Source: Halovenus rubra (GTDB lineage Archaea > Halobacteriota > Halobacteria > Halobacteriales > Haloarculaceae). From it: a stretch of DNA of 64,000 nucleotides. A model generated the notes under the pieces. The model made no database searches, had not been told where the DNA came from, and was given only the letters and a program-made list of their open reading frames with translations. Both the position numbers and the translations under genes were made by a program. The stretch lies in contig NZ_JAODIY010000013.1 in the NCBI RefSeq assembly GCF_026586665.1, positions 186,001 through 250,000 of the forward strand. The letters run 5' to 3'. This document shows, in pieces, positions 61,701 to 64,000 of the stretch; within the stretch, counting starts at the first letter, position 1; every line of letters starts with the position of its first letter.

Positions 61701-61901
61701 GGCGATTTGCTCTACCAAATCCATTATGTGCCCGCCACGGACCGTCTCCAGTGAGACAGCAGGGTGCTGAAGCGACGACTGGTTGGTATAACACAGATCC
61801 TGATCGCTATCGAGAAGATATGCCACTTCAGAAATACTATCTACTATTGGTTTGTATTGGCTCGCGTCTGGTGTTTGTCCACTATGTCCTTCTGCAGTCA
61901 T
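58791..61901 (-). CDS. Five-PAS, GAF histidine kinase
   Basis: ATG 61901 (MTAEGHSGQT) gives 1036 residues; GTTTTATTAC at about 61925-61934 is the TATA box. Five PAS domains follow in series (YKPIVDSISEVAYLLD; EWDEQFFDEAPDPMFV; RLDLAVDGAGIGVWDW; FGAVFNDPQMLVGV; RLDLALAGTETGVWEW), then a GAF domain (about 655-800). HisKA (SHDLQEPLRSVTSY) and HATPase_c (DNGPGVPEAQ; DSGESGIGLAI) end it. It is soluble, with no membrane segment. It heads the first three-gene module of the signalling island. PAS domains 3 and 5 are closely alike, suggesting internal duplication. Confidence 0.93.
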   Translation of the reverse strand: MTAEGHSGQTPDASQYKPIVDSISEVAYLLDSDQDLCYTNQSSLQHPAVSLETVRGGHIMDLVEQIATDDEGPTKFEQALETVYNETAKTEFPVKVELDVSLQTGTATREYRFSPCETGTATGAVIVAGEKTERSEPEPEWDEQFFDEAPDPMFVQDEFGKFTDVNEKAAEKLGYSRAELLEMEAAEIDANVDQDDAQELLSKVKSNGQTIEIEGRHQCSDGSTYPVDVRVTPLETDEKDRFLSHARDITERKEREQRLKKLQERLDLAVDGAGIGVWDWDIETDEVIFNEAWASMLGYRRDELEFDFQIWEQLVHPTDLETATAALEAHMRGESEFYESEIRMQTKSGNWKWVWTTGQVVERDDDGEPTRAAGIHIDIDDRKQAELDVKRSERQFGAVFNDPQMLVGVLDTEGVVQRVNKTAVDSVPATREQIEGILFSETPWWNHDTALQNDVEQWIDRAVAGEYVEFESEHSLGDGERIIVSGSFRPVRDDDGEVVSVVASSRDITERRERERELREAKHRLDLALAGTETGVWEWNIETDELTWTESMKQLFGLEPGTFEGTLEAFAKRVHPEDRPGVERALETAAENDELYETEYRIQRDDGEQRWGYASGEVVEGDGPQKMVGIVTDITGQKRRERQLEMINEALEKLSYAKTTEEVAESVVDIANESLGVPLVAVSRYDDDSDKLVPWAATGQVLEQTGGDALDSLPAIPSGTEEMAVFRSGESKLVENYQLLDEAGAPGEPLRGCVMVPIGKFGMLIVASMQPDSFDSTDEDLISIIASNAEAAFERATREQALETYKDKLEESNKNLQEFAYIASHDLQEPLRSVTSYLALLESEYHDEIDQEGQFYIERAEDNASRMSSMISALLQYSRVESQGGEFVEVDTTEVVEKTLDGLGVLIDESGTDIDYDSLPRVTADKDQLGQVFQNLVKNAINHGGSPPEVDIHCKDIGDAWQFSVSDNGPGVPEAQQDRIFEIFQQATDKGDDSGESGIGLAICERIVSRHHGDIWVESDANGSRFNFTLPKRYTR

Positions 61902-62278
61902 TCGAAATGTTACGTGCTCTACCGGTAATAAAACCAATCCTGGGACTAGGTGTCAGATCCACATTCTTTGCAATGGCCGATTGATTACTGGTGTGGAACG
62001 TCTCCTGAATGTAGTGAACCACGGGACGGAACCACCGCGCGTCAAAATCGCTCGGTTTCCGAACGAAAGCACCAACATTGCAGGAGCGACGCCATAAAAT
62101 AGGATTAGAGGCCCTCTAAGTGAGTGTTTGGAGCGTAAAATGTAGCATGGGCGCTGCAGGCTTGCGTTCGAGCGTCGAACGAATCGACCTTTTGGCCGTG
62201 AGGCGGCCGAATTCGGGCGCCAGAGTGCGCGATTCGAACCCGAAAATATGTCGTCTATACCGAGGCTGAAATCACTGA
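61902..62278. other. Intergenic region with stacked hairpins, kinase promoter at left end
   Basis: No gene is seen in this 377-nt gap. The minus-strand kinase promoter is at 61925-61934. At 62167-62244 a GC-rich block has three stems: TTCGA-GCG-TCGAA (62167-62179), GGCCG-TGAGG-CGGCC (62194-62208) and TTCGGG...CCCGAA (62212-62244) enclosing GCGC-CAGAGT-GCGC (62217-62230). It may be a terminator or a small structured RNA. Confidence 0.45.
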
Positions 62279-62635
62279 TCAGAACGTGATAATCTCGTAG
62301 TCGTCGTCCACGGGAGACCGAATACTTGGATGTCCGTCGTGGTCGTCAAGTGTCACGACCCCAGCGTCGTCGATAGCCTCGTCGACGCCGAAGGCTCCCG
62401 CACAGAAGTCACAGGCAGATGCCTCGTCTCGGACAGATTGATAGAGGTCGTGGTAATCGTGGAATTCGTCTTCGAGTTCTGGAATCCACTGCGTCCCAGC
62501 GCCATCGAAGATGAGTTCGACTTCGTCGCCCGCTGTTTTGGCGAACTCCCGTGCTGTTTCGAGGCCGTTGACCAGGCGGCCACTGTCTGCGTGCGATTCC
62601 GTTCCTGCGAGGATGACGACTGCTGCTTTTGCCAT
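62279..62635 (-). CDS. DsrE-like protein
   Basis: This 118-residue protein starts MAKAAVVILAGTESHADS. It has the DsrE/F-like alpha/beta fold (VILAGTESHADSGRLVNGLET; EVELIFDGAGTQWIPEL) and a cysteine motif, ACDFCAGAFGV, typical of haloarchaeal members. DsrE-type proteins move sulfur between carriers or act as peroxide-linked redox proteins; the partner is unknown. It lies near the partial flavoprotein gene (83-nt gap), on the same strand, which suggests a redox link. Confidence 0.85.
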   Translation of the reverse strand: MAKAAVVILAGTESHADSGRLVNGLETAREFAKTAGDEVELIFDGAGTQWIPELEDEFHDYHDLYQSVRDEASACDFCAGAFGVDEAIDDAGVVTLDDHDGHPSIRSPVDDDYEIITF

Positions 62636-62718
62636 TGCACCTATACGAAGTACCTCGATGGAAAAAACTCCGAGCGAACTCTGGCGTAAGGGAGTAAAAC
62701 CAGTGTTACTCCAACAAA

Positions 62719-64000
62719 TCAGTGCTGGTGATGGTGGTGGTCCGACCCACCACGCGTAAACTTCCCGCCAAACGTTCTGTCGACGACTTCCGGCAGTGCC
62801 GGGTGGATGTGGACCGCCTCGCGAATGTCACTGACGGTTCCCGAACCCGACTTCATCGCGACGACGACTTCCTGAATCAGCGTCGACGCGTCAGGACCGA
62901 CGATGTGACAGCCCAGAATCTCGCCTTCGAGGTCCATGAGTGCTTTCACGAAGCCGTCAGTCTTCATCGCGTCACCGCGGGCGGTGTCGGCGTAGTCGTA
63001 CGTGTTCGTCGCGTACTCGCGGCCAGCCTCCTGAAGTTCTGCCTCTGTCGCTCCGACACCCGCAACCTCCGGCGAGGCGAACACCGCGTACGGCATCGCC
63101 GTGTAGTCGACTGCGTTCAGGCTATCGCTGAAAATGTTCATCGCGGCCGTACGCGCTTCGTGGTTGGCGTTGTGCTTCAACAGGTACTCACCGACGATGT
63201 CACCGAGCGCCCAGATGCCGTCGGCGTCCGTTCGGAGGTACTCGTCTGTTTCGACGAAGCCCGCGGGGCCGGTCTCGACGTTGGTCGCGTCGAGGTTCAG
63301 CGTGTCGGCGTTCGAGCGGCGTCCGGCGGCAACGAGCAGTTCGTCGCCAGTCACCGTGATTGGGTCCTCGTCTTCGACGATACCAGCATCCTCACCGTAC
63401 TCGTAGGGGTACGCTTCGACGGAGACTGTCCCTTCGTCTTCAGAGACTGCCGTGACCGAATGGCCAGTGTGGACAGTAAAGCGGTCAGCGTATGTCTCTG
63501 TGAAAGACTCAGCAACCTCATCATCGGTCGTCGGTAGCAAGTTTGGCCGTCGTCCGACAATCGTCACGTCGCTCCCGAAGGTCCCGAAGAAATGGCCCAT
63601 TTCGGCGGCGATGTAGCCGCCACCGACGACAATCAGGTGGTCAGGTGGCGTCTCCAACTGGAGTGCGTCGGTGCTGGTCAGGTAATCGACCGATTCGATA
63701 CCGTCGATGGGTGGGATTGTAGGGCGCGACCCCGCCGCAAGGAGAATTGTTTCGGCGCGCAGTCGCGTTCCGTCGCCCTCGCCGCTGGAGATTTCGAGCG
63801 TCTTGTCGTCGACGAACCTGGCCTCGCCATCGAAGAGCGCGTGGTCCGATGAGGATTCGAGTCCCCGCCGAATCGAGTCGGCGTCTGCCGAGACTTCCTC
63901 GTTGACCTCGCTGACGATGTCGGCGAAACCGACGCCGTCGACGGTCACGTCAATGTTGAACTCGCTGGCACGCTCAACCGTTTCGAGGATGTCAGCGTGG
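62719..64000 (-). CDS. Dihydrolipoamide dehydrogenase-type flavoprotein, N-terminus outside window
   Basis: The frame is open from the window edge to TGA at 62721-62719; about 426 residues are present. It is a class I pyridine nucleotide-disulfide oxidoreductase: NAD(P)H-binding VVGGGYIAAEMGHFFG, GDIVGEYLLKHNANHE near the FAD site, and the C-terminal dimerisation domain with HIHPALPEV, which contains the catalytic His-Glu arrangement. The redox-active Cys pair lies in the missing N-terminus, so mercuric reductase, lipoamide dehydrogenase or mycothione-type functions cannot be separated. The tail SDHHHHQH is a natural His cluster, perhaps binding metal. Confidence 0.88.
   Translation of the reverse strand, partial: HADILETVERASEFNIDVTVDGVGFADIVSEVNEEVSADADSIRRGLESSSDHALFDGEARFVDDKTLEISSGEGDGTRLRAETILLAAGSRPTIPPIDGIESVDYLTSTDALQLETPPDHLIVVGGGYIAAEMGHFFGTFGSDVTIVGRRPNLLPTTDDEVAESFTETYADRFTVHTGHSVTAVSEDEGTVSVEAYPYEYGEDAGIVEDEDPITVTGDELLVAAGRRSNADTLNLDATNVETGPAGFVETDEYLRTDADGIWALGDIVGEYLLKHNANHEARTAAMNIFSDSLNAVDYTAMPYAVFASPEVAGVGATEAELQEAGREYATNTYDYADTARGDAMKTDGFVKALMDLEGEILGCHIVGPDASTLIQEVVVAMKSGSGTVSDIREAVHIHPALPEVVDRTFGGKFTRGGSDHHHHQH

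Noticed and set aside
62225-62250. tRNA-like T-arm (TTCGAATC on the minus strand)
   Set aside because: The stem arms do not pair as a T-stem and no acceptor or anticodon stem can be built; better explained as nested hairpins.
1-64000. CRISPR array, integrase with attachment sites, or rRNA genes
   Set aside because: No regularly spaced direct repeats, no tyrosine recombinase near the tRNA and no rRNA-like sequence were seen.

Overview
The window is a stretch of a haloarchaeal (class Halobacteria) chromosome of moderate G+C. The proteins are strongly acidic. Many genes start 22-35 nt downstream of a TATA box, so they look leaderless. Typical markers are an archaeal TFB, an archaeal 7S (SRP) RNA with a GGAA-capped helix 8, Tat-dependent lipoproteins and surface proteins with C-terminal anchors, Rcp1-like regulators, PAS-rich histidine kinases and an IS6-type haloarchaeal insertion sequence. 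The species cannot be fixed from the sequence.

Positions 1-15 kb are mostly housekeeping: the end of a type IV pilus-type ATPase, a Nudix-fold protein with an altered active site, an S9 peptidase, a methyltransferase, RidA, tRNA-Ser(GGA), an HD-domain protein, a MaoC-like hydratase, a PKD/CARDB surface protein, the gluconeogenic pair fba-fbp, a REC-PAS kinase and TFB. Positions 15-28 kb hold two different copper-type P1B ATPases, two canonical Nudix hydrolases, RNase HII, gatC-gatA with a CBS protein, a PAS kinase and the 7S RNA. Positions 28-43 kb carry envelope and redox genes: a lipoprotein, a cupredoxin plus four-repeat surface protein, a small membrane protein with palindromes at its promoter, a ferritin-like protein, an overlapping pair of alanine-racemase-fold protein and aldonolactone oxidase, a luciferase-like oxidoreductase, a PhoX-like protein, a fumarate reductase-type flavoprotein and a NifU-like protein.

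Positions 43-52 kb look accessory. A solute-binding lipoprotein lies next to a Cache-HAMP transducer that lacks the chemoreceptor tip. An intact IS6-family element has perfect 14-bp ends and an 8-bp target duplication. UV endonuclease (UvsE), RNase HI, an HflX-like protein without a working P-loop, an acidic 42-bp repeat gene and a decayed chemoreceptor tip follow. Positions 52-62 kb are a signalling island on the minus strand: two successive copies of a three-gene layout (PAS-rich kinase, stand-alone receiver, receiver-kinase hybrid) plus a frameshifted kinase tail. In one copy a single in-frame TGA cuts the first kinase just before its LOV blue-light domain. The window ends with a DsrE-like protein and a partial dihydrolipoamide dehydrogenase-type flavoprotein.

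The most notable points are the tip-less transducer with its orphan binding protein, the TGA-split LOV kinase within a duplicated kinase/regulator module, the HflX-like pseudo-GTPase, the cupredoxin-repeat protein, and the racemase-fold/lactone-oxidase pair.
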